Shown piece after piece: positions 1-7,045 of a stretch of 11,924 nucleotides of DNA; the stretch's first letter is position 1; each line of letters begins with the position of its first letter. The position numbers and the translations under genes were made by a program. Below the pieces are notes generated by a model. It was given only the letters and a program-made list of their open reading frames with translations. It searched no databases and was not told where the DNA came from. The stretch is taken from contig CAXYYO010000061.1 in NCBI GenBank assembly GCA_964293305.1, positions 1-11,924 of the forward strand, given 5' to 3'. Origin of the DNA: CALAGJ01 sp964293305 (GTDB lineage: Bacteria > Bacteroidota > Bacteroidia > Chitinophagales > Chitinophagaceae).

Positions 1-59
1 TTTTGCATTTCGCTAAACAGTTTGCTGATGCTTTTCTTGCTTACGTGTAATTCTGCCAT
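1..59 (-). CDS. 5' end of an unidentified gene, running off the left edge
   Basis: An ATG at 59 (minus strand) opens a frame that stays open to the window edge and encodes 19 residues, MAELHVSKKSISKLFSEMQ. It starts ten bases after the stop of the RmlD-like gene, so it is probably the last visible member of the same transcription unit. The start, with a short lead followed by 'LFSEMQ', resembles the N-terminus of DUF262 (GmrSD-type) proteins, in which a 'F-I-P-x-Y-Q-R-P-Y' motif follows. That motif lies outside the window, so the family guess is weak. That a coding start exists here is fairly likely; the identity is not established. Confidence 0.45.
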   Translation of the reverse strand, partial: MAELHVSKKSISKLFSEMQ

Positions 60-69
60 ATTATTTATT

Positions 70-948
70 TTACAAATTTTTTCTTAATTCAAATTCTTCT
101 TTTCTGTCTCTCAGTTCTATTGCTTTATCAATATTTAAGCCACCACTTAGGGGTCTTTTTACCGTGTCTTGAAAATGATCAGATGATACAGCTTCTATAA
201 ATTCTGTTGATAAATTTAGTAATCTAGCTACGGCACATGCCATTTCATAAGGACTTACTAAATCCCTGCCTGCCAAGTGCCATACTCCATTTTTTTTTTG
301 TTGTATGATGGCTTCAATGCCTTTGCAAATATCTGGTGCAAAACTGGGTGTGCGCTGCTGGTCATTTACAACCTTTATCGATTGCTTATTTTTTAAATTG
401 TCTGCCACCCATTGTATAAAACCCGGTCTTATACCTGCCCAAGTATCCCCATAAATAAACACAGGTCTTACAATTGTTCCCTGCGCTTCAAGTGGCTCTA
501 TTTCAAGCTCAGCAAGTCTTTTGGTTTCTCCATAATAGTTTAAGGGATTGCATATATCGTCCTCTTTATGTGGGCCACCATTCCCAAATATAAAATCTGT
601 ACTTAGATGTATAAATCGTTTATGCTTTAAGTTGATTTCTTGAAATGCTTTTACTAATTGTCTGGTAGCAATTACATTCTGTGTATAGGCATCCTGAGGA
701 TTTTGTAAACATGCATCAGGTTTGCTCATGGCAGCGGTATGAATGATAACATCAGGCAGTGTACCAGCTATCAAACGTTTGACTTCCTCCTCACTGGTGA
801 AGTCAGTACTTATCCATTTTAAAAATATACTTTTTGGAATTCTCCTTTGGCCTCTTCCTGTGGCAGTAACCGCATATTTTTTATCAGCAAAATATTTGCA
901 TAAATGCTGTCCTAAATAACCATTAGCACCTGTAATGAGTATGTGCAT
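70..948 (-). CDS. RmlD-like NAD(P)-dependent sugar-nucleotide reductase (extended SDR)
   Basis: A 292-residue extended short-chain dehydrogenase/reductase of the dTDP-4-dehydrorhamnose reductase (RmlD) type. Seen directly: the N-terminal Rossmann motif GANGYLG (residues 7-13), the acidic strand end 'STDF' (47-50), the 'HLSTDFIFG' segment (114-122) carrying the Ser/Thr of the catalytic site, and the YxxxK pair (Y139, K143). The length fits RmlD (about 280-300). Family members reduce the 4-keto group of deoxysugar nucleotides, but this one stands alone without rmlA, rmlB or rmlC, so its substrate is unknown; an unrelated NAD(P)-dependent epimerase or reductase role is equally possible. It lies eight bases downstream of the IS1096-like gene and ten bases upstream of the partial gene at the edge, all on the minus strand, consistent with one operon. 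The ATG at 948 begins directly with the Rossmann strand (MHILITG), which supports that start. Confidence 0.85.
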   Translation of the reverse strand: MHILITGANGYLGQHLCKYFADKKYAVTATGRGQRRIPKSIFLKWISTDFTSEEEVKRLIAGTLPDVIIHTAAMSKPDACLQNPQDAYTQNVIATRQLVKAFQEINLKHKRFIHLSTDFIFGNGGPHKEDDICNPLNYYGETKRLAELEIEPLEAQGTIVRPVFIYGDTWAGIRPGFIQWVADNLKNKQSIKVVNDQQRTPSFAPDICKGIEAIIQQKKNGVWHLAGRDLVSPYEMACAVARLLNLSTEFIEAVSSDHFQDTVKRPLSGGLNIDKAIELRDRKEEFELRKNL

Positions 949-956
949 GATATATA

Positions 957-1541
957 TTAATAATCATCATGCTGAGCTTCCATTTCATCGGAGTCATTGG
1001 AGTCATTGGAGTCACTGGAGTCAGATTCCTGTTCATCATCGGATTCCTCTGAAAAGCCCTCAGCTTGTTTTGATAAGTCATATTTTTCTTCAATATCTGC
1101 ATATTTTTCACCCAGCAAACTGCGTGTACCATACTGTTGTGGCCCTATACCTTCAACACGAATGATTTGAGGATATTCCATCTTGCCATTTCCTTCCTTT
1201 GAAATGTTGATTAACTCAACCAGAAATATCCAATTTTTTGAAAAATCATATACATATACAAATCGTTGATTGGTATCTTTTATTTCAGAACCTACTACTG
1301 TTTGGTCCATTAATAGTGGTGCTACCTGATATGTTTTATCATATTGCTCCAGGGAAATTTCCCTGCCACGAAGCCAGCTGTCGTTACTTCTATAAAATGT
1401 AGCTTGGTGCTTATTGTCAAATTCAAAACTTTTTAATATGGATAAGTGTAAGTCTTTAAATGTTTGGGTATGCAGCACTAGTACATCTCTATGTACAGCT
1501 TCATCTTCTTCTAAATAAATCCTAAATTTGAGTACGGCCAT
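957..1541 (-). CDS. IS1096 passenger TnpR / plasmid pRiA4b ORF-3-like protein with acidic repeat tail
   Basis: 194 residues. The first 150 match the pRiA4b ORF-3-like fold as found in Bacteroidota: an N-terminal strand 'MAVLKFRIYLEED', then 'TQTFKDLHLSILKSFEFD' with the typical T-x-x-x-L-H-x-x-I pattern, then 'ATFYRSNDSW', and a 'FVYVYDFSKNWIFLVEL' strand pair. The function of this family is not known; the name comes from a mycobacterial insertion sequence, and no transposase is present here. The last 30 or so residues are almost all Asp, Glu, Ser and Asn (SEESDDEQESDSSDSNDSNDSDE), partly encoded by four 9-base tandem units. Such acidic tails are common in Bacteroidota members of the family. 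First gene of a minus-strand group with the RmlD-like gene. Confidence 0.85.
   Translation of the reverse strand: MAVLKFRIYLEEDEAVHRDVLVLHTQTFKDLHLSILKSFEFDNKHQATFYRSNDSWLRGREISLEQYDKTYQVAPLLMDQTVVGSEIKDTNQRFVYVYDFSKNWIFLVELINISKEGNGKMEYPQIIRVEGIGPQQYGTRSLLGEKYADIEEKYDLSKQAEGFSEESDDEQESDSSDSNDSNDSDEMEAQHDDY
990..1025. repeat. Four tandem 9-bp units (GGAGTCATT consensus) in a coding tail
   Basis: The plus strand reads GGAGTCATT, GGAGTCATT, GGAGTCACT, GGAGTCAGA in direct succession. On the minus strand this encodes the Asp-Ser-rich stretch near the C-terminus of the IS1096-like protein. Units of nine bases keep the reading frame, so copy-number change would lengthen or shorten the tail without truncating the protein. 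Confidence 0.9.
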
Positions 1542-1558
1542 GAAATTCTAATTAATGC

Positions 1559-1590
1559 AAATGTGCAACAAATACTTTCAAAATGTGCAA
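1559..1590. repeat. 10-bp direct repeat upstream of the IS1096-like gene
   Basis: AAATGTGCAA occurs exactly at 1559-1568 and again at 1581-1590. The spacing is 22 bp start to start, about two turns of the helix, so both copies face the same side. They lie 18-49 bases upstream of the start codon at 1541, where a promoter would be expected for the minus-strand unit. This could be a pair of regulator half-sites, but no matching regulator is identified. Confidence 0.4.
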
Positions 1591-1739
1591 TCATTCGTCA
1601 TTAAAAAATATAAGTAACCATAATAAAATACATTATCTAATCCCATATTTTAATTTGAATAGAAAGAGTAGAATGTAGTTTTTTGCTGCGCAATGTTTTT
1701 ACGGTATCAATATTTTTTGAGAAAATGACGCTATCGAAT

Positions 1740-1769
1740 AAAAAAAAGCTGCCTATAACGAGACAGCCT
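1740..1769 (-). terminator. Rho-independent terminator of the tRNA-Pro gene
   Basis: Reading the minus strand away from the tRNA, a 9-bp stem (arms 1769-1761 and 1754-1746, two G-T wobbles) closes a six-base loop. The A-run of the plus strand at 1740-1747 gives a run of eight T, the last bases overlapping the stem foot. It starts nine bases past the tRNA 3' end, as expected for the terminator of a single tRNA transcript. Confidence 0.8.
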
Positions 1770-1777
1770 CTTTCTTG

Positions 1778-1851
1778 TCGGGATGACAAGATTTGAACTT
1801 GCGACCCCACGCCCCCCAGACGTGTGCGCTACCGGGCTGCGCTACATCCCG
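1778..1851 (-). tRNA. tRNA-Pro, anticodon GGG
   Basis: A full 74-nt cloverleaf on the minus strand. The acceptor stem CGGGATG (5') pairs with CATCCCG (3'), and the discriminator base is A. The D arm is GCGC...GCGC. The anticodon stem CACGT/GCGTG encloses the loop CTGGGGG, so the anticodon at loop positions 3-5 is GGG (proline, reading CCC and CCU). The T arm GCAAG-TTCAAAT-CTTGT has the usual TTCRA start. CCA is not encoded after the discriminator base (CAA follows), so it must be added after transcription. The gene stands alone, divergent from the plus-strand operon that starts at 1989. Confidence 0.95.
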
Positions 1852-1988
1852 AAATGATTTGCGATTCCTTCATACAATAATATTTGTACGAACAACATCA
1901 TGTAAAACACCGTTTTTTGACGGTCGGCAAATGTAGCGGCTTTAACCTAAAAACCTTTAATTTGCACCAAAATTTTTCATACAGCAGC

Positions 1989-3251
1989 ATGAAGATTCTT
2001 ATCAATAATGTTACCATAGCAGATCCTCAATCCCCCTTTCATCTCCAAATATTATCTGTTTATATAGAAGCAGGTATCATAAAGCAAATTGGGCCGGATA
2101 TAAACGAACCAGCCGATGAAATTATTGATGCCACAAATACCTTTATCAGCCCGGGATTTACTGATATTTTTGGGAATGCCGCAGATCCTGGTTTTGAGCA
2201 CAATGAAACTTTACAATCATTTGCAAATGCTGCCATTGCCGGTGGTTATACAACTGTGGCAATACTACCAAATACCAACCCTGTTGTAGATAAAAAAACA
2301 ACAGTATCCTACATAAAAAATACAGCAGCTAATCTGCCTGTACATGTACATCCACTAGGTGCTGTGTCAAAGCAGATTGAAGGAAGGGAATTGGCAGAAA
2401 TGTATGATATGAAATCAGCAGGTGCCATAGCATTTTCAGACGGTATAAAACCGGTGCAAAATGCAGGCCTTCTGCTCAAAGCGCTTCAATATGTAAAAGC
2501 ATTTAATGGCGTCATCATCCAAGTGCCCATCGATACCAGCATTGGCGCAAACGGCCTGATGCATGAAGGCATCACAAGTACCCGATTAGGATTACCGGGC
2601 CTACCAGCTATGGCTGAAGAACTTGTTGTGGCAAGGGATATTAAACTCAGTCGTTATACAGATGCGCATATACATTTTACCGGGGTGAGTTCTCCTAAAT
2701 CTTTGGAATATATAAACCGTGCAAAAGAAGGTGGTTTAAAAGTTACCTGCTCAGTAACGCCATATCATTTATCCTTTTGTGATGAAGACTTAACTGACTA
2801 TGATACAAATTTAAAAGTGAACCCTCCATTGCGAAGCAAAGATGATATGATAGCACTCAGACATGCTGTAATGAATGGCTTGGTAGATGCCATAGCATCA
2901 CATCATTTACCACATGATTGGGATAGCAAAACCATCGAATTTGAATATGCGAAAGAGGGTATGATTAGTTTACAAACAGCATTAGCTTCATTAATCACCG
3001 TATTACCAGATATTAGCCCTGAACAGATTGCAAAATTATTTGCTATCAACCCCAGAAAAATACTATCGCTACCACAAAGAATCATTGAAGTAGGAGCCAT
3101 AGCAGAATGTACAGTTTGGTCAAAAAAAGATACTACAACCCTTACTACAGCAAATAATAAGAGCAAAAGCAATAATTCCCCTTTTATGAATAAAACATTG
3201 CAAGGTGCTATTATTGCAATCATCAATAAAAATCAATTCATCAAATATTAA
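1989..3251 (+). CDS. Dihydroorotase-family protein (PyrC-like, probably non-catalytic)
   Basis: 420 residues of the amidohydrolase superfamily, closest to class I dihydroorotase (the enzyme interconverting carbamoyl aspartate and dihydroorotate in pyrimidine synthesis). Family marks remain: 'FISPGFTD' before the metal site, 'ILPNTNPVVD' (92-101), 'GAIAFSDG' (145-152), 'LKVNPPLR' (275-282) and a C-terminal 'NNSPF...GAI' strand. The catalytic apparatus is gone. The HxH of the usual HVHLREPG reads F61-G-N63, with A65 and D66 for Arg and Glu. The next metal His is Q178, that of the HxSH/HLST segment aligns with G232, and the catalytic Asp of SDHAPH is H305. This resembles the inactive PyrC' that partners aspartate transcarbamoylase in Pseudomonas, and similar degenerate homologues are widespread in Bacteroidota. 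A scaffold or assembly role is inferred. The frame is open from an ATG at 1884, but the 35 extra residues do not look like the family; the ATG at 1989 begins MKILINNVTI, the normal first strand. The DUF4199 gene follows four bases later. Confidence 0.85.
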   Translation: MKILINNVTIADPQSPFHLQILSVYIEAGIIKQIGPDINEPADEIIDATNTFISPGFTDIFGNAADPGFEHNETLQSFANAAIAGGYTTVAILPNTNPVVDKKTTVSYIKNTAANLPVHVHPLGAVSKQIEGRELAEMYDMKSAGAIAFSDGIKPVQNAGLLLKALQYVKAFNGVIIQVPIDTSIGANGLMHEGITSTRLGLPGLPAMAEELVVARDIKLSRYTDAHIHFTGVSSPKSLEYINRAKEGGLKVTCSVTPYHLSFCDEDLTDYDTNLKVNPPLRSKDDMIALRHAVMNGLVDAIASHHLPHDWDSKTIEFEYAKEGMISLQTALASLITVLPDISPEQIAKLFAINPRKILSLPQRIIEVGAIAECTVWSKKDTTTLTTANNKSKSNNSPFMNKTLQGAIIAIINKNQFIKY

Positions 3252-3255
3252 TACC

Positions 3256-3777
3256 ATGTCAGATCAGCAGCCCGTTACTTCCCATATCATTAAAGGACTC
3301 ATTTTATCCTTATTATTAATCATTTTTGGATTAGTCGTGTATTTTACAGGACAAACTACCAATAAAGCATTGGGCTATATTCAATACGTTATATTGATGG
3401 GTGGCATTATTTATAGTTGTATCCTTTTTTCAAATCAAAAAAATGGGCAGGTAGGCTTTGGAGAAGTGTTTTCGCATGGTTTTAAAATAACAACGGTAGT
3501 AGCAGCTATTATCTGTGTCTATACAATTGTTTCTCTCAAATTAATATTTCCGGAAATGATTGATATCATTATGCGTGAATCAAGAAAGTCTATGGAAGAA
3601 AAAAATTTAAGTGACGCAGACATTGATAATGCCCTGCAAATGATGGAAAATAATTTTGTACCTTTTGCCATAGCAGGTATCCTTTTTATGTTTGCACTTA
3701 TTGGTGCCATTTCTGCAGCCATTGGAGCGGCGGTGGCCAAGAAAAAACCAAATAACCCTTTTGAAAATCAGGCCTAA
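3256..3777 (+). CDS. DUF4199 four-helix membrane protein
   Basis: 173 residues with four clear hydrophobic segments at about 11-31, 40-58, 76-99 and 134-161. Between the third and fourth lies a charged loop of about 35 residues (RESRKSMEEKNLSDADID). The short charged C-terminus (KKKPNNPFENQA) is typical. The pattern matches DUF4199, a family of unknown function common in Bacteroidota and often beside a GT2 glycosyltransferase gene, as here. Location in the inner membrane is inferred from the helices. The ATG at 3256, four bases after the stop of the previous gene, is preferred over an in-frame ATG at 3205, which would overlap the dihydroorotase-like gene and add 17 residues foreign to the family. 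The next gene starts two bases after its stop, suggesting co-translation. Confidence 0.85.
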   Translation: MSDQQPVTSHIIKGLILSLLLIIFGLVVYFTGQTTNKALGYIQYVILMGGIIYSCILFSNQKNGQVGFGEVFSHGFKITTVVAAIICVYTIVSLKLIFPEMIDIIMRESRKSMEEKNLSDADIDNALQMMENNFVPFAIAGILFMFALIGAISAAIGAAVAKKKPNNPFENQA

Positions 3778-3779
3778 TT

Positions 3780-4727
3780 ATGATGGATATTTCAGTTGTA
3801 ATACCACTTTTAAATGAAGAAGAATCACTGCCGGAGCTATCAGCATGGATTATATCTGTGATGGAGGCTAACCATTTCAGTTACGAAGTTATTTTTGTGG
3901 ATGATGGCAGTAGAGATAACAGTTGGCATATCATAGAAAATATTCATCAAAATAATACAAATTTTAAAGGCATTCGCTTTCAGCGGAATTATGGAAAATC
4001 TGCAGCACTGAATGAAGGATTTAAAATGGCAGTAGGCAATGTAATCATAACTATGGATGCCGATATGCAGGATAGTCCAGACGAAATTCCTGGTCTGTAT
4101 AAAATGATTACTGATGAAGGTTTTGACATGGTGAGTGGATGGAAAAAGGTGAGATATGATAATACAATTACCAAAAATATTCCTTCTAAAATTTTTAATG
4201 GTGCAGCAAGATATGCCAGTAAAATTCAGCTGCACGATTTTAACTGTGGCCTTAAAGCATACAAACTCAAAGTTGTAAAATGCATTGAAGTATATGGTGA
4301 AATGCACCGTTATATTCCTGTTATTGCCAAATGGGCAGGGTTTTCAAAAATTGGTGAAAAAGTAGTAGAACACCGCAAAAGAAAATATGGTATTACAAAG
4401 TTTGGTTGGGATCGCTTTGTCAATGGATTCTTAGACCTTGCCACCATTACTTTTATCAGTCGCTTTGGCAAAAAACCCATGCATTTATTTGGTTTATATG
4501 GCACATTATTTTTCATCATTGGTTTTGCCATCAGTTTTTACCTGATAGCAGAAAAAATTATTTATGGAAATGATTTTGGCCTTACCAATAAACCTGCATT
4601 TTATATAGCAATGGCGGATATGATTATTGGAGTACAATTATTTCTGGCGGGTTTTGTGGGTGAGTTAGTTGCTAGAAACAGTACAGAACGGAATAACTAT
4701 TTAATTGAATCCAAAACAGGATGCTGA
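3780..4727 (+). CDS. GT2 glycosyltransferase, dolichyl/undecaprenyl-phosphate sugar synthase type
   Basis: 315 residues. The GT-A domain has the nucleotide-binding start 'SVVIPLLNEEESL' (5-17), 'IFVDDGSRDNS' (38-48), 'RNYGKSAALNEGF' (69-81) and the metal-binding DxD as 'MDADMQD' (92-98). After the catalytic domain, the 'KYGITKFGWDRF' segment and two membrane helices at about 233-260 and 272-298 place it in the GtrB/ArnC/DPM1-like branch. That branch transfers a sugar from a nucleotide donor to a polyprenyl phosphate at the cytoplasmic side of the inner membrane. Sugar and acceptor are not readable from the sequence. Two ATGs in a row (3780 and 3783) are possible starts. The gene sits between DUF4199 and a GT4 gene with only a few bases on each side, which supports an operon for surface glycan or glycolipid synthesis. 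Confidence 0.9.
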   Translation: MMDISVVIPLLNEEESLPELSAWIISVMEANHFSYEVIFVDDGSRDNSWHIIENIHQNNTNFKGIRFQRNYGKSAALNEGFKMAVGNVIITMDADMQDSPDEIPGLYKMITDEGFDMVSGWKKVRYDNTITKNIPSKIFNGAARYASKIQLHDFNCGLKAYKLKVVKCIEVYGEMHRYIPVIAKWAGFSKIGEKVVEHRKRKYGITKFGWDRFVNGFLDLATITFISRFGKKPMHLFGLYGTLFFIIGFAISFYLIAEKIIYGNDFGLTNKPAFYIAMADMIIGVQLFLAGFVGELVARNSTERNNYLIESKTGC

Positions 4728-4730
4728 TTT

Positions 4731-5867
4731 ATGAAAAAGGTGGTTATCATAGGTCCTGCACATCCCCTAAGAGGGGGCTTGGCTTCCTTTGATGAACGAT
4801 TGGCAACTGCATTTCAACAAGCAGGAAATGATACCATCATTTATACATTCTCCTTACAGTATCCTGGCTTTCTTTTTCCGGGTACCACACAATATTCTTC
4901 GGAGCCTGCACCTACAGATTTGAAGATACATGTTTCAATCAATTCCATTAATCCCATTAATTGGTTAAAGGTTGGACAAAATCTTAAAAAACAGCAAGTA
5001 GATATCGTTATTGTAAGGTACTGGCTTCCATTTATGGGGCCTTGCTTAGGCACTATTTTAAGATGTATAAAAAAGAATAAAAAGACCACGGTCATTGCCA
5101 TTACAGACAACATCATTCCACATGAAAAAAGACTCGGCGACCATTGGTTTACAAAGTATTTTTTAAAACCTGTAGATGCCTGTATAACTATGAGTGAAAA
5201 GGTAATGCAAGATCTGCGCACATTTACAAATAAGCCTGCCATACAAGTTGTACATCCGCTATATGATAATTTTGGAGATGGTGTACAGAAATCGGCAGCA
5301 AGAATCAAAATTGGCTTACCTCAAAATGAAAAAATAATTCTATTCTTTGGGTTTATTAGACACTATAAAGGTTTGGATATTTTGCTAGAAGCCATGCATT
5401 TACTCAAAGAAATGAATGCAGGCATTAAACTACTGATTGCAGGAGAGTATTACGAAGACAGTAAAAGATACACTGATCTCATCCAACAATTTAATCTACA
5501 GGATGTGGTGTATGCGCATACTCAATTTATAAATGATAGCCAAGTTAAATACTATTTGAGTGCAGCGGATTTTGTAATACAGCCTTATAGAAATGCTACC
5601 CAAAGCGGCGTTACCCCATTGGCTTATCATTTCGAAAAACCAATGTTGGTTACCAATGTGGGCGGACTTCCCGATATGGTGTCAAATAATAAATCAGGAA
5701 TTGTAGTACCTGCAAATGCCGCAGATATAGCAGCCGGCATACAGCTGCTATATGATAAAGGTGAATCTTTTTTTATTCCACATCTCCGTGAGGAAAAGAA
5801 AAAATATAGTTGGAATAATTTAATTACAAATATTATGAATTTGGCTTCCGCCAATGAATCAAACTAA
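4731..5867 (+). CDS. GT4-type glycosyltransferase (GT-B fold)
   Basis: 378 residues. The N-terminal half begins 'KKVVIIGPAHPLRGGLASF', an acceptor-side glycine-rich loop. The C-terminal half has 'IILFFGFIRHYKGLDILLEA' (202-221), the usual start of the GT4 donor domain, then 'KLLIAGEYYED' (233-243) and 'LVTNVGGLPDMV' (306-317). The region that normally holds the EX7E pair reads 'QPYRNATQSGVTPLAYHFEKP', with A289 and L297 where the two glutamates would stand; this 'SGV..LAY' variant is seen in a subgroup of GT4 enzymes. It probably adds a hexose to a lipid-linked or surface glycan in the cytoplasm; donor and acceptor are unknown. It starts three bases after the GT2 stop and overlaps the next gene by 14 bases if that gene uses its first ATG. 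Confidence 0.88.
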   Translation: MKKVVIIGPAHPLRGGLASFDERLATAFQQAGNDTIIYTFSLQYPGFLFPGTTQYSSEPAPTDLKIHVSINSINPINWLKVGQNLKKQQVDIVIVRYWLPFMGPCLGTILRCIKKNKKTTVIAITDNIIPHEKRLGDHWFTKYFLKPVDACITMSEKVMQDLRTFTNKPAIQVVHPLYDNFGDGVQKSAARIKIGLPQNEKIILFFGFIRHYKGLDILLEAMHLLKEMNAGIKLLIAGEYYEDSKRYTDLIQQFNLQDVVYAHTQFINDSQVKYYLSAADFVIQPYRNATQSGVTPLAYHFEKPMLVTNVGGLPDMVSNNKSGIVVPANAADIAAGIQLLYDKGESFFIPHLREEKKKYSWNNLITNIMNLASANESN

Positions 5868-6903
5868 AATGATGATACATAAAATTTTCAGAAGTCGTGC
5901 CCCGCTTCGTATTGGACTGGCCGGTGGAGGTACAGATGTAAGCCCTTATACTGATGAATTTGGTGGGGCTATTCTTAATGCTACCATTTCGCATTATGCA
6001 CATGCCAATATTGAAATCATTCCTGACAAAAAAATCATACTTCATGCCGCAGATCGAAACGAAACAGAAACGCATGATTTACAGCAATCTCTGCCCCTTA
6101 CAGGTTGTTTAGATTTACACAAAGGTGTATTCAATCGCATTAGCCAAGACTATGGCACCATAACCAACGGACTACGCATTACAAGCTATGTAGATGCGCC
6201 TGCAGGTAGCGGCTTAGGCACATCCTCCACACTGATGGTAGCTATTATTGGTGCATTTACAGAAATGCTGCAATTGCCCTTGGGCGAATATGATATTGCA
6301 CATTATGCCTATCAAATAGAACGGAAAGATTTATTGCTGGCAGGTGGCAGACAGGATCAATATGCAGCCACATTTGGTGGTGTAAATTTTATGGAATTTT
6401 ATGCTGAAGATAAAGTAATCGTAAACCCGCTGAGAATACGAAATGAATACTTGCATGAATTGGAAAACAACCTGGTTTTATTCTTTACCAGCAATACCAG
6501 AGAGAGTGCCGCTATCATAAAAGAGCAACAGAAAAATGTAAATGATAAAAATAAAAGTAGCATTGATGCCATGCACCAGCTTAAGGAGCAGGCATTTAGA
6601 ATGAAGGAAGCGCTATTAAAAGGAAGGCTGCATGAAATAGGTGAAATATTGAACTATGGATTTGAACAGAAAAGAAAAATGGCTGCTAATATCTCAAATC
6701 AATTTATAGAAGAAATATATGCTGCTGCGCAGAATGCCGGTGCCACAGGTGGAAAAATAAGTGGTGCGGGAGGCGGTGGTTTTATGATTTTCTACTGCCC
6801 CTCCAATACCCGATATGGGGTAATGCAGGCTTTGGAACATTTTGGTGGACATGTAAAACCTTACCAATTCACCAAATCAGGACTTACCACATGGGCAGTG
6901 TAG
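5854..6903 (+). CDS. GHMP-family sugar kinase, D-glycero-D-manno-heptose 7-phosphate kinase (HddA)-like
   Basis: 349 residues, the usual length for HddA-like kinases. Seen: the N-terminal 'RAPLRIGLAGGGTDV' (15-29) characteristic of this branch, the GHMP phosphate loop 'DAPAGSGLGTSST' (114-126), 'GGRQDQYAATFGG' (164-176) with the likely catalytic Asp168, and the C-terminal glycine motif 'GGKISGAGGGGF' (299-310). Known members phosphorylate heptose 7-phosphate at C1 on the way to GDP-heptose; close relatives phosphorylate fucose or other sugars. No gmhA, hddC or gmhB gene is nearby, so the substrate is uncertain. The ATG at 5854 lies inside the end of the GT4 gene; a second ATG at 5869, one base after the GT4 stop, is an equally good start (MMIHKIF). 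It is the last gene of the plus-strand run before a 142-base gap. Confidence 0.87.
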   Translation: MNQTKMMIHKIFRSRAPLRIGLAGGGTDVSPYTDEFGGAILNATISHYAHANIEIIPDKKIILHAADRNETETHDLQQSLPLTGCLDLHKGVFNRISQDYGTITNGLRITSYVDAPAGSGLGTSSTLMVAIIGAFTEMLQLPLGEYDIAHYAYQIERKDLLLAGGRQDQYAATFGGVNFMEFYAEDKVIVNPLRIRNEYLHELENNLVLFFTSNTRESAAIIKEQQKNVNDKNKSSIDAMHQLKEQAFRMKEALLKGRLHEIGEILNYGFEQKRKMAANISNQFIEEIYAAAQNAGATGGKISGAGGGGFMIFYCPSNTRYGVMQALEHFGGHVKPYQFTKSGLTTWAV

Positions 6904-6982
6904 GCCCCGCATTTATGTTTGTATCAGGTTAGGTCGATTATAACTTTATTCTAAAAAACCTCAACTTTAATCGTTTTTTGGC

Positions 6983-7010
6983 TATTTTGCCCACTTTTCG
7001 GGGTAAAATG
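6983..7010. repeat. Inverted repeat ahead of accB
   Basis: ATTTTGCCC (6984-6992) and GGGTAAAAT (7001-7009) can form a 9-bp stem with one G-T wobble around an eight-base loop, extended by a T-G pair at 6983/7010. It lies in the 142-base gap between the kinase and accB genes, about 35 bases before the accB start. It could be a weak terminator of the upstream operon (a T-rich stretch follows at 7013-7021, but not directly) or a site in the accB leader. I cannot decide between these. Confidence 0.4.
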
Positions 7011-7045
7011 CCCTAATTTTTACACAAAACTCCAAAAATTCAATT

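Noticed and set aside
957..1541. Insertion sequence implied by the 'IS1096 passenger' family name
   Set aside because: No transposase, terminal inverted repeats or target duplication are visible nearby; the family name is historical.
1909..1924. ACCGT/ACGGT small hairpin between the tRNA and the plus-strand operon
   Set aside because: Only five base pairs with a six-base loop and no T-run after it on either strand; likely chance.
1928..1935. TACATTTG on the minus strand, matching the Bacteroidota -7 consensus TAnnTTTG
   Set aside because: No TTTG-type -33 element at a suitable distance upstream, and it lies far from the tRNA start; not enough to call a promoter.
1884..1988. In-frame upstream start (ATG at 1884) for the dihydroorotase-like gene
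   Set aside because: The 35 extra residues are Lys/His/Asn/Phe-rich with no family match, and the ATG at 1989 gives the normal first strand of the fold.
2903..3226. Long minus-strand open frame opposite the dihydroorotase-like gene, and similar ones opposite the GT2 and GT4 genes
   Set aside because: They lie wholly or almost wholly opposite well-supported genes, and their sequences have no recognisable family features.
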